Made by a program: the position numbers and the translations under genes
Notes under the pieces: generated by a model
The model's database searches: none
The model's input: only the letters and a program-made list of their open reading frames with translations
Told to the model about the DNA's origin: nothing
Part shown: in pieces, positions 13,705 to 23,739 of the stretch
Layout: each line of letters begins with the position of its first letter
Position numbering within the stretch: position 1 is the first letter of the stretch
Assembly: GCA_948567375.1 (NCBI GenBank)
Contig: OX419756.1
Coordinates: 41,146,552 to 41,210,551, forward strand
Length of the DNA stretch: 64,000 bases
Origin: Lunularia cruciata
Taxonomy: Eukaryota > Streptophyta > Marchantiopsida > Lunulariales > Lunulariaceae
Reading direction: 5' to 3'

Positions 13705-14150
13705 TTGATTGTTGTGAATGGAGTCCTAGAAGGCAATCAAGTGAGAATATTAATAGATCCTGGAGCAATAGAGAATTTCTTGTCTTGCTTTGTTGCAATA
13801 AGATTGGGAATGGATCTAGAGAGAGATGAGAGTGAAGAAGTAGAGTTACCTAACAGGCAAACAGAGAGGATTGAATCATTACCTAGACAGGTAACACTCT
13901 ATGTAGGAGAATATCAGGAAGCAATTGAGTGGCAAGTGATACAATTAGCTCGTTATGATATAATCTTAAGCATGCCATGGATGGAACATTACAACCCTAT
14001 GGTAGATTGGAGGAAGAAAGTAATGAGAACCCACCAATGGTCAATCATTGGGGTTAAAGAAAAATCACATAGGCAAGAACTACCACTATATGTCATAGGG
14101 ACGGCAACTATCTGTAAGACCAATAGAGATGTTTCATGGGTCTAATAAGA
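13705..14150 (+). pseudogene. B1 retropepsin-like protease relic
   Basis: A 146-codon frame. Near residue 18 it has LIDPGAIENF at the place of the aspartic protease LIDSGATxNF motif; the Ser after the catalytic Asp is Pro here and in B2. The second conserved block (LARYDIILSMPWMEHYNP) matches the plant gypsy protease-RT spacer. In an active element it would cleave Gag-Pol. Confidence 0.75.
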
Positions 14151-14199
14151 GAAATCCATAGTGCACAACTTGATGGACAAATTCTTGAGAAATTGAAAG

Positions 14200-15217
14200 A
14201 TGTGGTAGATGAGTTTGAAGATGTCTTTCCAAATGATCTACTGTCAAGATTACCACTAAAAAGGAGAGTAGATCATAAAATTGAGACACTCTAGGGAAGA
14301 CACATCCTTGTAAGGCCCCATATTGCCTATCACCTCATGAGTTGGAGGAGTGTAAGACTCAAATTGAGGAGATGTTGTAGAAAGGGTTCATCTAACCTAG
14401 CGTATCACCATATGGAGCTCTTGTCTTGTTTGTGAAGAAGAAGGACGGTACAATGTGCATGTGCATTGACTATCGGGGTCTCAATCAACAAATAATGAAG
14501 AAAAAATACCCCTTCCCTCGCATGGATGACCTGTTTGATCAACTCCATGGAGCAAGATACTTCACCAAATTAGACTTGTGGAGTGGTTACAATCAAATCC
14601 AAATTGCTGAGGATGATGTGTACAAAATTGCCTTTCAAACCAAGTATGGCCACTTTGAGTATCTTGTGATGCCTTTTGGCCTTACCAATGCACCTGCCTT
14701 TCATGAGTCTAATGAATGATATGTTTCATCTATACTTGGATAAGTTTGTTATCATCTTCTTGGACAACACCTTTGTATATAGTAGCACAATGACAGAACA
14801 CAAACAACATCTATGAGAAGTCCTTGAGATTCTAAGATAGAATCGATTGTATGCCAAAATCTCAAAGTGCGAGTTTGGCAAGCCTGAAGTAGACTACTTG
14901 AGGTATAGAGTAAGTGCAGAGGGCATTCAAGTATTGACGGATAAAATTGAGGTCATTCAAAAATGGAGTGCCCTAGAAGATCAGACTAAACTCAAGAGCG
15001 TCTTTGGGTTGATAGGATTCTATTGTAAATTTATCAAGGACTTCTCTAAGGTTGCACAACCTTTAAGGGCACTACTTGGCAAGGGAGAGAAGTGGACATG
15101 GGGAACTGCACAAGAGTTGGCCTTTCAAGAATTGAAAGCTACCTTGCTACATGCACCAATCTTGAAGTGGTATGACCCAAAACGTCCAATCAAGTTGGCT
15201 ATAGATGCATCAAGCAT
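14200..15217 (+). pseudogene. B1 reverse transcriptase / RNase H relic
   Basis: RT blocks in order: [20 protein letters not shown], the motif A region [25 protein letters not shown], then after a frameshift the catalytic box as FLDN in place of FLDD. The connection domain (KISKCEFGKPEVDYL) follows, then the start of RNase H (ILKWYDPK..IKLAIDASS). The frame ends where family C sequence begins at 15218. Loss of the second Asp of the YxDD-type box would by itself abolish catalysis. Confidence 0.85.
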
Positions 15218-16358
15218 TGTCAACATGAAACTGATTCACAGAGAGTTGGTGCCATTTGGTGAGCTCTAGAGTTTCCCTTTGTAATACTTAATATCAAGAG
15301 TTTCTTCGTGTTACATGACACTTGGAGCTCAACTTTGTGATCTACCGACACATCACTTGTTTATGGAACTAGAATCTCGGGAATATCTATTTAGTGCCAT
15401 TTGAGCAAATAAGTCTTATGTGAGTATTTTAGTTATTTTTGTTGAGCAAAAGGATCTTGAGAGTTTATTTGAGGCACTTTGAGCAAAAGAACCCTTTTGG
15501 GAATTTCCCAAAAAATGTTGGTTGGGAGTGTTTGATCTGTGAAGGGAATCCTTGAAGAAGCTTTTGAGAAGGTTGGGACAGACAATGGAAAAAGGGAAAT
15601 TTTTCCCACATGAGAGGAGACAAGTGTGATAGATGTGTGACAGGTGGACAGGAAAATAAGAGGATAATCTTTGAATGGAGAGAGGGCAGTAGTGTGGAAA
15701 AGGGTTTTTTAGGTAGGAAGTTTTGGGGGAAGCAGAGTGGTGAATCGAAGGGGAGGAGAGAGTTGGCCAGAGGGAAAAATCTCAAAGAAGGAAAGATCTG
15801 GACTGGACAGAGAGAGGGTGGGGAGGGGAGATAGAAATTTTTGAAGTTGGTCTGGCATGGATAGTGATAGAGAAAAGAGTGAGGCAGGCTCTTGAAGGGT
15901 TTGACAATAGCCAGACAGAATCTCAAAGGGTTTGGGAAGACAGTGAAGGATCAAAGGTTTTCTTTTCTGGACAAGAAGAGACATGAAGGAGCAAATGATC
16001 GTGGAGTCAAGAAGGAGCAAAGTATCATGGAGTCAAAAAAAGGAGAAGCACAGAAAATACATAAAGAAATGAAGGAGAGTGGAGACAGGGAAAAGAGAAA
16101 GTATCAAAGGGAAAGGAATAGACAAGAGATTGAGGCAGTGAAGGATTAGAGGAAAGGAAAAAGGAAGAACGGGAAAGGATCGAGGAGAGTGATGTGAATA
16201 ATCAGTTGAGGTTGCTGATTAACGTGGGAGAAGAATGGAGATTTGGATGAGAAACCCGAGTGTAGTGGTAGAAATTGAGAGACTATTGCAGACTTAAACA
16301 AGTGAGAAAGAAGTATCGAGGGCTTTTGGAGTGACGAGAGAATATCAAAAGAGAGTAG
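15218..16358. mobile_element. Family C, copy C1, left part
   Basis: Begins TGTCAACATGAAACTG inside B1 RNase H and matches the left end of C2 (37273 on) for about 380 bp: GTGCCATTTGGTGAGCTC, CTTTGTAATACTTAATAT, AATTTCCCAAAAA. Beyond that the two copies diverge. The rest is purine-rich without a credible gene; long minus-strand frames here are Ser/Pro/Phe-rich artefacts of that composition. B2 interrupts C1 at 16359 with TSD AGTAG, and C1 resumes at 34237. Confidence 0.7.
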
Positions 16359-16840
16359 TGTAATACCAAGAGCTAGCCATATGATCTAGATGTGAAATTT
16401 GGTTTGGTAACATCTGGAATGATGTTATACATGATGGTCAAAATAGATCAGATAGAAGTATCACCAAAAGGATACTTCTACTAATAAGGCAAAAAACCAA
16501 AATAGATTTGAAAACCTTAGATCCAATAGCTAGACATATGATTTGAAGGTGAGAATTTGAAGATTCCCTAAAAGATTCCCTTTGGTCAAAGCTTGTTTGA
16601 CCAACCAAATAGGACCAAGACCGACATGTCACCCATCCAAGTAAGTAATCCAAGGGTGGAGCTTGCTGACATGTCACCTATCTATGTACCAAATCCTATG
16701 GTGGAGCTTCATTGGAGGAGATCCACTTTGCCTATATAATAAAGAGAAGGTGCTCCTTTGGGGCATTGGAGTTTGAGTGTGAAAGTGCGTGTTTCTCATG
16801 TTGTGTTTCTCTTCAGGTCTCTTATCCTTGGACTATTACA
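16359..16840 (+). repeat. B2 5' LTR (internally deleted)
   Basis: Starts TGTAATACCAAGAG and ends GGACTATTACA. It is 482 bp against 754 bp for the 3' LTR. The missing ~270 bp lie between GGTGAGAAT and AGATTCCCTAAAAG, consistent with a deletion at short homology. A TATATAATAAAGAG motif near 16733 is the likely TATA box. Confidence 0.92.
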
Positions 16841-16841
16841 A

Positions 16842-16853
16842 TGGTATCAGAGC
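16842..16853 (+). promoter_or_regulatory. B2 primer-binding site
   Basis: TGGTATCAGAGC starts two bases after the LTR. It is a perfect complement to the canonical initiator tRNA-Met primer end. Confidence 0.93.
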
Positions 16854-16963
16854 AGGTGTTGTCCAAGAGAGCGGATCACCCCTCTTGGAAGAACATTGGC
16901 TACTAAGACTGAGTAATTTTGAGGAGAGACATTATGGTGTAATTGGTAGATTAGGAGGATAGA

Positions 16964-17390
16964 ATGGATGCTCCAGGAGGACAATATCCAGTGCCTCACT
17001 TTCTCTTCTTGAATCCATTCAACATTAAGATTATGTACATTCAACGCAAGCAAGTGAGAGTGTATTTGGTTTTTCACTTCGGAGCAGAGTTCATGGATAC
17101 AATAATGAATTTGCCAAACCCAATGATTTTTCTTGTAGTGATTTACGATAGAGAGTGGGATTTGACAATTTACATTTTGTTGTGATGGATTTGAATGTCC
17201 CAAATCCTTTCCCTTTTAACACTCAAGTAGAAATTTGTTATGTAGTGAGACCAAAAGTGATGTTTAGGGATTTCATGGTCAGGAATTTTGGTAAGGAATA
17301 TTACCAACAAGTGGTAGCTTCTGAGGTCCCAATGGTAGTTCTAATAGTTTGTGCACCCTCTAGAGTGATCATATTAACTCTCTATTGAAG
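16964..17390 (+). pseudogene. B2 pre-gag ORF(s)
   Basis: A 73-codon frame at 16964-17185 starts MDAPGGQYP and ends with HFGAEF and VVIYDREWDLTIYIL. A second overlapping frame (17155-17388) continues with NTQVEICYVVRPKVMFRDF and ASEVPMVVL. In outline it parallels the 71-codon pre-gag ORF of family A (RFGQDF, VVTYGERWTCCIYVL). I do not recognise a known domain. Confidence 0.6.
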
Positions 17391-17423
17391 TTTAGGGTAT
17401 AACAATCAAGTGTTATAGGAACC

Positions 17424-17871
17424 ATGGATCTATAGTTACAAGAGTTAGTGCAGAGAATGCAGGGGATGTTGAACAAATTTTGAGAGATTAAGATGACCAT
17501 AGAGGCGTTACAAAGTCACGTGTAGACCCTCAGGAATGATCAAGTAATGCAAGAAGAAGAGCCGTCTCAAAATCCAACACCTGCGACTAAAGTACTTGGA
17601 GAGGCACCCGTGCCTACAAACCCTATCAATGATGAAGCCACATTACTACTCCGGATGAAGAAGACCTGCAACATTGAACCTTACAAGGTGCAGTGTACGA
17701 TGGGAGTAGTGGAGAACTAGATCTCGAGAACGAATTGATATTTTTGGTTGTTCTCAACAGAGATCACCGAGCATGCTGCAAGCATGTTTGCATATGGGTA
17801 CTTGATCGATAAAGCCCTCACATGGTATGACGTTTGGGAATGATCCATGTTGGTTGAGAGAAGGGAGGTCA
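17424..17871 (+). pseudogene. B2 gag relic, N-terminal part
   Basis: Gag start at about 17424 (MDL, stop, LQELVQRMQGML), then EEEPSQNPTPATxVLGEAPVP, LLRMKKTCNIEPYK and KALTWYDVWE. Several stops. It is cut after REVTW by A-outer; the CATGG target duplication is at 17872-17876. The rest of gag is at 28666-29340. Confidence 0.85.
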
Positions 17872-17876
17872 CATGG

Positions 17877-18301
17877 TGTAACAATATGGAGTTTAGCGAA
17901 AAAGTCAATCGGGCTCACGAAGTAGCACATAGGACAAATTAGCCTAGAATATTCTAGAAGTATCTAGGAAGCTTCTTGGGAAGCTTCCTGGTTAGCTTAG
18001 CTTGCACCTTAAGTAAGTAGCTTCTAGAAGAAAGCTTCTAGAAGCTTCCAACTAGCTTAGCTTGCACGCCAAGTAGGCGGCTTCTAGAAGGAAGCTTCTT
18101 GAGAAGCTTCCTAGTTAACTTGGCTTGCACGCTAAGAAAGCAGCTTGAGGAAGCTTCTTGAGAAGCTTCTCAAGGGCCTTGTATGAACCTATGAATACCA
18201 AAGCCAAAGCTCATGCTAGGCATTCGGAGTTTTGCTTCATTCAAGTGTCCCAATGTGAGCTTCCATTCTCCTATTTCTCTCCTCGGTTTCGGTCTTTTAC
18301 A
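17877..18301 (+). repeat. A-outer 5' LTR
   Basis: Starts TGTAACAATATGGAG and ends CGGTCTTTTACA, 425 bp. The U3 part is full of GAAGCTTC palindromes spaced by TTAGCTTAGCTTGCAC-like spacers. The TATA box is degraded here (CTATGAATACC, versus CTATAAATACC in the 3' LTR at about 28547). Confidence 0.97.
17945..18196 (+). promoter_or_regulatory. Heat-shock-element cluster and TATA region in family A U3 (outer copy)
   Basis: Alternating nGAAn/nTTCn pentamers, the binding pattern of heat shock factors, recur through this stretch: AGAATATTCTAGAAG near 17945-17959 (three contiguous units), paired GAAGCTTC units near 17969 and 17981, TTCTAGAAGCTTC near 18037, and TTCTAGAAGGAAGCTTC plus GAAGCTTC near 18081-18110 and 18149-18168. 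A TATA-like CTATGAATACC follows at about 18187. Recognition of the motif rests on the established HSE consensus; heat induction is inferred. Confidence 0.75.
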
Positions 18302-18302
18302 T

Positions 18303-18314
18303 TGGTATCAGAGC
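18303..18314 (+). promoter_or_regulatory. A-outer primer-binding site
   Basis: TGGTATCAGAGC, one base after the LTR, is a perfect initiator tRNA-Met primer match. Confidence 0.95.
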
Positions 18315-18323
18315 AGGAATGGG

Positions 18324-18539
18324 ATGGATGGAATTTATGGACCACCAAATCCACTTCCGCCAAACCATTGGGAATTTCATGTCCAGATATTACCAAAGCA
18401 TCGTTTCACACAATTCATCACCTCACGCTTTGGGCAGGATTTTCTACATATGATCACCGTGTCAGAGGAACCCTTGATACTTCCAGTTGTAACTTATGGA
18501 GAACGGTGGACGTGTTGTATCTATGTGTTAATCAACTAG
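18324..18539 (+). CDS. Family A pre-gag ORF, 71 codons (outer copy)
   Basis: ATG lies ten bases after the PBS. The product begins MDGIYGPPNPLPPNHWEF, continues with FTQFITSRFGQDFL and ends VVTYGERWTCCIYVLIN. It is intact and the same length as the A-inner copy (24697-24912), with two amino-acid differences (Glu/Asp and Gly/Arg), although the downstream gag of this copy has several stops. It is tryptophan- and proline-containing, with no signal peptide and no known domain that I recognise. The start inside the element, not the longer frame reaching back into the LTR, is chosen because it follows the PBS and matches the family B pre-gag start (MDAPGG). A small accessory protein or a leader ORF affecting gag translation are both possible. 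Confidence 0.6.
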   Translation: MDGIYGPPNPLPPNHWEFHVQILPKHRFTQFITSRFGQDFLHMITVSEEPLILPVVTYGERWTCCIYVLIN

Positions 18540-18572
18540 ATAAATTGAGGGTAGTGGAATAGGGTAGTAGCG

Positions 18573-19480
18573 ATGGCGGCAATACCGGATGTTATCCTTG
18601 CAATGCAATAACAAATCGAGCATCTTACTTGATTGTTGGATGAACGAGACCAGTAACGACGAGAACAGATAGACAGAGCGCCAGTTCGAGATGGAGAAGA
18701 TCACATTTGATTTCCAAAACCCAAGGTGTTTGAAGGCAAGAATCTTCTAGGCACAGTGGAGAATTTTGTGTCTGACTGTGAACGTTACTTTGAAGCCACC
18801 AATCTTCAAGACGAATGGAAACAAATTCTCTTGGCTTCTAGCCAGTTGGATGGAGTGGCAAAACTTTGGTGGTGATTCCGAGTAGAAAGAGTTGAACGAC
18901 AAATTGTTACACCAATTTTTACATGGGCAGAATTCAAGGATGCAATACTTGGTCAATTTCAGACTATAAATGCCACCCGAGCTGCATGAGATAAATTGGC
19001 GGAGTTGAGACAGATTGGCTCAATGAGAAGCTACATCACACAATTTCATAATATCATCATGCAAATTCTAGATATCCAAGAAGGTGAAGTTCTGGATTGA
19101 TTTGTGCGAGGATTGAAGTCACAAACCAGATTGGAGGTGACCATGCGAGAGCCACAGAATGTAGAAGAAGCCATGCAATTGGCTAAGCGTTTTGATTCCT
19201 TAGTTGTGACAACTTGGTCTTGACCTCGACCTACACAAAACCCACCAGTACCACAAGTGGAAGAACCGGTACCAATGGAGATTGATGTTATCCAACGAAG
19301 ACCACTTGGCACAGCAGATAGAGAAAGATTATGACAAAATGGAGGTTGTTTTTATTGTCGCCAGTTGGGGCATTGCATTGCTGAATGTCCACTCAAGAAT
19401 GGACGACCTCGACAAGTTGCCCAAGTGGAGGTTGTGGAGCGGAATGATCAGGGAAACGAGGAATCCCAATAGGAGATTTC
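18573..19480 (+). pseudogene. A-outer gag relic
   Basis: Starts MAAIPDVILAMQ with stops soon after. It continues with PKPKVFEGKNLLGTVENF, a CERYFEATN block, the retrotransposon gag core (SSQLDGVAKLWW, FTWAEFKDAIL) and a zinc knuckle near 19345-19400 (CFYCRQLGHCIAEC, CX2CX4HX4C). At least five in-frame stops. A-inner holds the better copy. Confidence 0.85.
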
Positions 19481-19498
19481 AAGCCGCCTACTCGGAGC

Positions 19499-19715
19499 TT
19501 GATTAGTTCCAATGGGATTGAAGGCTTGACCTATGCAAGTCTGCTTCACTTGCAAGGTATGATATCTACTAGGGGTTGTAGAATTTTGGTTGATTCTGGA
19601 AGTTCAAAGAATTACATGTCTATGCAAGTAGTAAAGGAATTGGGTATTCCTATCAAGCCAGTGATTGGAAGTAGTTTGATGATGGCGGATGGTAGAAAGG
19701 GTTCTGCATTCCACA
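19499..19715 (+). pseudogene. A-outer protease, N-terminal part
   Basis: Encodes the retropepsin active-site block [13 protein letters not shown] and continues to GRKGSAFH, where A-inner was inserted. The target duplication is CCACA at 19711-19715 against CCGCA at 25358-25362, one mismatch. The protease frame resumes at 25358 with [10 protein letters not shown]. Confidence 0.9.
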
Positions 19716-20138
19716 TGTAAAAGACTAAAATCGAGGAGAGAAATAGGAGAATGGAAGCTCACATTGGGACACTTGAATGAGGGAAAACTCCGAATGCTTA
19801 GCATGAGCTTCGGCCTTCGTATTTATAGGTAGCATACAAGACCCTTGAAGCTTCTCAAGAAGTTTCCTTGAGCCGCTTTCTTGGAGTGCAAGCCAAGTTA
19901 ACTAGGAAGCTTCTCAAGAAGCTTCCTTCTAGAAGCCGCCTACTTGGCATGCAAGCTAAGCTAGTTAGAAGCTTCTAGAAGCTTCCTTCTAGAAGCTACC
20001 TGCTTAGGGCGCAAGTTAGCTAGTTGGGAAGCTTCCTAAGAAGCTTCTTAGATGCTTCTAGAATATTCTAGGCTATTTTGTCTTATTCTCTACTTTGTAA
20101 GCCCAACTAACTTCGTCACTAAACTCCATATTGTTACA
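19716..20138 (-). repeat. A-inner 3' LTR
   Basis: 423 bp, from TGTAAAAGAC to ATTGTTACA on the plus strand, i.e. TGTAAC...TTTTACA in element orientation. Carries the same GAAGCTTC-rich U3 as the other copies. Confidence 0.97.
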
Positions 20139-20152
20139 TATTCCCCCGCCGC
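20139..20152 (-). promoter_or_regulatory. A-inner polypurine tract
   Basis: GGCGGGGGAATA in element orientation lies directly before the 3' LTR. It is the expected primer site for plus-strand DNA synthesis and has the same sequence in A-outer. Confidence 0.85.
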
Positions 20153-20370
20153 TAGTTGGTGACGTCCTCGTCGCCAGTGAAGCTTCGAATTCCTTGATGG
20201 CCATCTGTGCATTCTGGAGGTGAGAAAGAGGTTCCCATGTAGCATCATGAAGGGGATACCCTTTCCAAAGGACCTTGTACTCCGTATGTTGGTGACGGCC
20301 TCGTTGAATATGGCGACGCGCAAGGATACGATCAACTTCGTACTCCTCATGATCATTGATAGGGACAAGA
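20149..20370 (-). pseudogene. A-inner chromodomain (integrase C-terminus)
   Basis: Reads EEYEVDRILARRHIQRGRH, then YKVLWKGYPLHDATWEP, then an FEASLATRTSPTSGGG tail running into the PPT. This is a chromodomain of classical type: the Tyr of YEVDRIL and the Trp and Tyr of LWKGYP occupy the positions that form the aromatic cage binding methylated histone tails in HP1-like proteins. The frame itself is open, but a 1-base deletion relative to A-outer near 20395 puts it out of frame with the integrase. The domain defines the element as a chromovirus and would direct integration to heterochromatin. Confidence 0.9.
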
Positions 20371-21574
20371 AGAGGGGGAGGTTAGACTCGAGAGGAAAAG
20401 GAAGAAGGTTAGGAACAAAGGGTTTCAACTTGGAAATATGAAAGACAGGATGGATACGCATGTGACAAGGTAAGGCAAGACGATAAGCAACAGGAGAGAT
20501 AATGTGGGTGATATCAAAGGGTCCTATCCAATTAGGAGCAAGTTTACGAACTTGGGTATCAAGTGGGAGAGGGAGGTTACTAGAGGATAGCATGACTTTA
20601 TCACCAACTTCAAAGGTGAGATCACGACGATGATGGTCTGCATATTGTTTTTGGCGATTCTGAGCAACAAGGAGGTGAGATTTGGCTTATTGGAGAGATT
20701 GGGATATAGTGGTCAAGAATGTAGAAGTATGAGGAACCTGAGAGGGAGTGGGAGCAAGAAGAGAATCTGGAACAAGCGGATCTTGGCCAAAATTGAGAAA
20801 GAAGGGAGAAAATCCAGTGCTTGCCTGTTTGGAATTGTTGTAGGCAAATTTTGCAGCTGCAAGACATTCATCCCAGTTGGTATGGTGGACATTGACAAAG
20901 GCCCACAACATATCCTCCAATGTACGATTGGCGCGTTCGGTTTGTCCATCAGTTTGAGGATGATAGGCCGTGGACAAAGCAAGCTTGGTGCCGAGTATCT
21001 GGAAGAGTGCTTGCCAGAACTTCCCGGTAAATTGAGGATCACGGTCGGAGATGAGTACACGTGGCATCCCATGATGCTTGAAGACATTGTCGAACTAGAT
21101 TTGTGCTAAGGTTGGAGCATCCACGGTATCACAGGTTGGTGCCAAGTGGATTTGCTTACTAAGCTTATCCACAAACACCACAATTGCGGTGTGTCCTTGT
21201 TTTGTCTTTGGCAAGGATGTGATGAGATCCAAGCTCACATGCTCCCAACGAGCGGATGGAATGGCAAGTGGTTGAAGGAGTCCACTCGGCTTCTGGTTGT
21301 TGGCCTTGTTCCGTTGGCAACTCTCACATGATCGGACAAAGTCTCGAACATCTCGTGTCATGCTGGGCCACCACCATTGGCGTTGGAGGGTGCCCAAGGT
21401 CTTGTCCACTCCCATGTGACCAGCTATTGGTAAATCATGGGCTTCTTAAAGGCGCACAAGTCGAAGATCACCTTGGGTTGGGACATAGATTTGGTCTGCA
21501 TGGAATAAAAGGCCTTCCTTGAAGGAGAAGGTGTTGTACTCCTTGTCATGTGCTGTTAGACGACCGTGTACCAT
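20371..21574 (-). pseudogene. A-inner integrase (interrupted by stops)
   Basis: After a TAA at 21572-21574 (a Gln codon in A-outer) the frame continues through the HHCC zinc-binding domain (HDLPIAGHMGVDKT, then CESCQRNKA). The catalytic core follows with Asp in VSLDLITSLPKT, Asp in LISDRDPQFTG and Glu in QTERANRTLED, so DD-E is complete. After it comes the GPFDITHIISPVAYRLALP C-terminal fold and HPVFHISKLKPF. Stops lie at about 21092 (near LAQI), 21430 and 20685. The enzyme would join the element cDNA to the genome. Confidence 0.92.
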
Positions 21575-23737
21575 TTAGAAGAAGGGATCTTGCTGTAGGG
21601 CTAACCGAAACTCGTTATGAACCTTGGGATCAATTGACACCGTCGTAATTGCTGCCGCGATGAGAGGAAGAGACTTCAAATCAGGTCGTTGTGATAGAGC
21701 ATCAGGGATGACATGGAACCGACCTGGTTTGTACTCAAGTTTGATGTCGAACAATTGGAGTTGCTCTTCCCATCGATGATGCCGACTCTTCATGTGCTCT
21801 AGGTGTAAGGTCTGCAACAATGGCTTGTGATCAGTTCGCATGATCACTTGTTTCCCCAAGAGATAATGCCTCCATACCTTGGTAGCATATACCATTGCAA
21901 GTTGTTCCCGATCTTGAGCAGAGTAATTTCTTTCAGCTGTATTTAGTCGGCGAGACACAAAGGCAATAGGATGTAGTCCATCTGGAAATTCTTGTTGCAA
22001 CACAGCTCCAATTGCAAAGTTAGAAGCATCAAAATCAACCACACAAGGTAGTTGAGGATCATATGGTTGAAGAATGGGTCTTGAAGACACCATATGCTTT
22101 AACTTCTGGAATGCTTCTTCATGCTTGGTGGTCCATTGGAAGCTCAAGTTCTTTCCCAAGAGGTCAGTCAATGGTGCAGCCACGTGAGCATAATAGTGGA
22201 TGAACCGTCGGTAAAAACTGGCCAATCCGTTGAACGCTCGTACTTCGGTAGCATCCTTCGGGGTAGGCCAATCAGTAATGGCCTTGATCTTCTCTTCTTC
22301 CATCTTGATCCCCTTTGATGAGATCTTATGACCCAAGAAGGTAACCTTCTTCTGCCAAAAAGCACACTTTGACTTCTTGCAATAAAATTTCCACTGTCGT
22401 AGTCGTCTTAGGACTTCTTGCACATGATTCATGTGTTCTGCCTCTGTCTTACTATAGATTAAGATATCATCTAAGAACACTACCACAGACTGATCCAATA
22501 GCCCCTCCAACACCCAATGCATCTGATCCATGAAGACTGCTGGAGCATTAGTGAGTCTGAAAGGTAGAACTCTCCACTCACAATGTCCATACCTTGTACG
22601 AAAGGCAGTCTTTTTCATGTCCTCTCCTTCAATAGGAATTTGCCAATAGCCGCTACGAAGATCTAGCTTGGAAAAGTATCGTGCTCCACTTAATTGATCA
22701 AGCAAGTCATCGATCCGAGGCAAGGGATATGCATTCTTCACGGTTTGCTTATTGAGCCCACGGTAATCAATACAGAAACGAAGTCCTCCATCCTTCTTTG
22801 GAACAAATAGTACCGGTGCTCCCCAAGGGGAGGTACTATGTCGTATGAAATCCTTCTTCAACAACTTTGTAAGTGTTGTTCGCAACTCCTCCGACTCCTT
22901 TGGTGAGAGCCGATAGATTGGTCTACTCACTGGAGTACTCCTTGGCAATAACTCGATCTTGAAGGGCATACCTCGATCAGAGGGTAATCCCTTTGGCAGA
23001 TCATCTGGAAACACATCTGCAAACTCTTGAACTATCCGATCAACCGTCGCTTGATGCGGCACTTGGCCCTCCTCAGATTGTTCTTGTGCAATCGGCTTGA
23101 TCCACACCGCGAATACAGACTTATCTTCCTCCAAAGCTTGCTCTATGGCTGCTTCATTAACAAACTTCCCTTCTATGGACTCATCTCTCTTCCGAGCTTG
23201 CTCCATGGTTGCCTTCTTGGCAAACTTCCCATCTTGGGACTCATCTCCCTTCCAGTTTCGCTCTATGGCTACCTTCTTGACAAACTTCCCATCTTGGGTC
23301 TGACTATTCTTAGGTGTCTTACTCAGAGGTGCCAGACAACCTAATCGGAAATTCCTACCTTGGTGTTGTACTTGAATTTGGTGTCGTGTCCAATCAAATT
23401 GAACCTTATGACATTCAAGCCAAGGTAGACCCAGAATGATATCATAGTGTAGAGGTGCCACTACAAACCTCATACACTCCAAATACTCCTTCCCAATCTT
23501 GAAGGTAACAGGATGCAAGGTGCGGAATGCAGAACCCTTTCTACCATCCACCATCATCAAACTACTTCCAATCACTGGCTTGATAGGAATACCCAATTCC
23601 TTTGCTACTTGCATAGACATGCAATTCTCTGAACTTCCAGAATCAACCAAAATTCTACAACCCTGATTAGATATCATACCTTGCAAGTGAAGCAAACTTG
23701 CATAGGTCGAGCCTTCAATCCCATTGGAACTAATCAA
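21575..23737 (-). CDS. A-inner protease - reverse transcriptase - RNase H polyprotein segment, 720 codons
   Basis: Domains in order: retropepsin with [10 protein letters not shown] (residues 30-39) and the [11 protein letters not shown] block (98-108). A linker has three 20-residue repeats (147-206). RT runs from about 237 to 480 with [14 protein letters not shown], the motif A Asp in [10 protein letters not shown] (359), PFRLTNAPA and catalytic FLDD (421-424). RNase H starts near 565 with [14 protein letters not shown], then REQLAMVY and RTDHKPL. The VIPDALS block is at 676-682. One uninterrupted frame with catalytic residues in place; the only oddity is PFR for the usual PFG. It ends at a point-mutation stop before the integrase. 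The true Gag-Pol start lies upstream; the first Met here is simply the first in the open frame. Encodes the enzymes for polyprotein cleavage and for copying element RNA in the cytoplasm. Confidence 0.95.
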   Translation of the reverse strand: MISSNGIEGSTYASLLHLQGMISNQGCRILVDSGSSENCMSMQVAKELGIPIKPVIGSSLMMVDGRKGSAFRTLHPVTFKIGKEYLECMRFVVAPLHYDIILGLPWLECHKVQFDWTRHQIQVQHQGRNFRLGCLAPLSKTPKNSQTQDGKFVKKVAIERNWKGDESQDGKFAKKATMEQARKRDESIEGKFVNEAAIEQALEEDKSVFAVWIKPIAQEQSEEGQVPHQATVDRIVQEFADVFPDDLPKGLPSDRGMPFKIELLPRSTPVSRPIYRLSPKESEELRTTLTKLLKKDFIRHSTSPWGAPVLFVPKKDGGLRFCIDYRGLNKQTVKNAYPLPRIDDLLDQLSGARYFSKLDLRSGYWQIPIEGEDMKKTAFRTRYGHCEWRVLPFRLTNAPAVFMDQMHWVLEGLLDQSVVVFLDDILIYSKTEAEHMNHVQEVLRRLRQWKFYCKKSKCAFWQKKVTFLGHKISSKGIKMEEEKIKAITDWPTPKDATEVRAFNGLASFYRRFIHYYAHVAAPLTDLLGKNLSFQWTTKHEEAFQKLKHMVSSRPILQPYDPQLPCVVDFDASNFAIGAVLQQEFPDGLHPIAFVSRRLNTAERNYSAQDREQLAMVYATKVWRHYLLGKQVIMRTDHKPLLQTLHLEHMKSRHHRWEEQLQLFDIKLEYKPGRFHVIPDALSQRPDLKSLPLIAAAITTVSIDPKVHNEFRLALQQDPFF

Positions 23738-23739
23738 GC

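Larger units (their letters stand above)
11236..15217 (+). mobile_element. Chromovirus family B, copy B1 (5' part)
   Basis: 5' LTR, PBS, pre-gag ORF, gag, protease, RT and the start of RNase H, in that order, on the plus strand. The copy is cut at 15218 by family C copy C1. Its integrase, chromodomain and 3' LTR are not found to the right, so they were lost by deletion or lie outside. It is inserted in the integrase of family D. The five bases before the LTR are CTTGG, but the matching TSD cannot be checked because the right end is missing. Many stops and frameshifts mark it as one of the older copies. Confidence 0.85.

Noticed and set aside
15465-16020. Pro/Ser/Phe-rich minus-strand frames of 100-150 codons in C1
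   Set aside because: They follow from strong purine strand bias, lack motifs, and are not conserved in C2.
18303-18314. tRNA gene at TGGTATCAGAGC
   Set aside because: Only the 12-base primer-binding complement is present; no cloverleaf follows. The same holds at the other PBS sites.
18213-18323. Extended start of the family A pre-gag ORF inside the LTR
   Set aside because: It would lie around the transcription start and across the PBS; the ATG at 18324 after the PBS is more likely and matches family B.
20630-21109. 159-codon plus-strand frame
   Set aside because: Antisense shadow of the A-inner integrase, which has clear DD-E motifs on the minus strand.
23027-23344. Leucine-rich plus-strand frames that look like a repeat protein
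   Set aside because: Antisense of the three-repeat linker in A-inner; the same artefact occurs opposite A-outer at 25539-25832.
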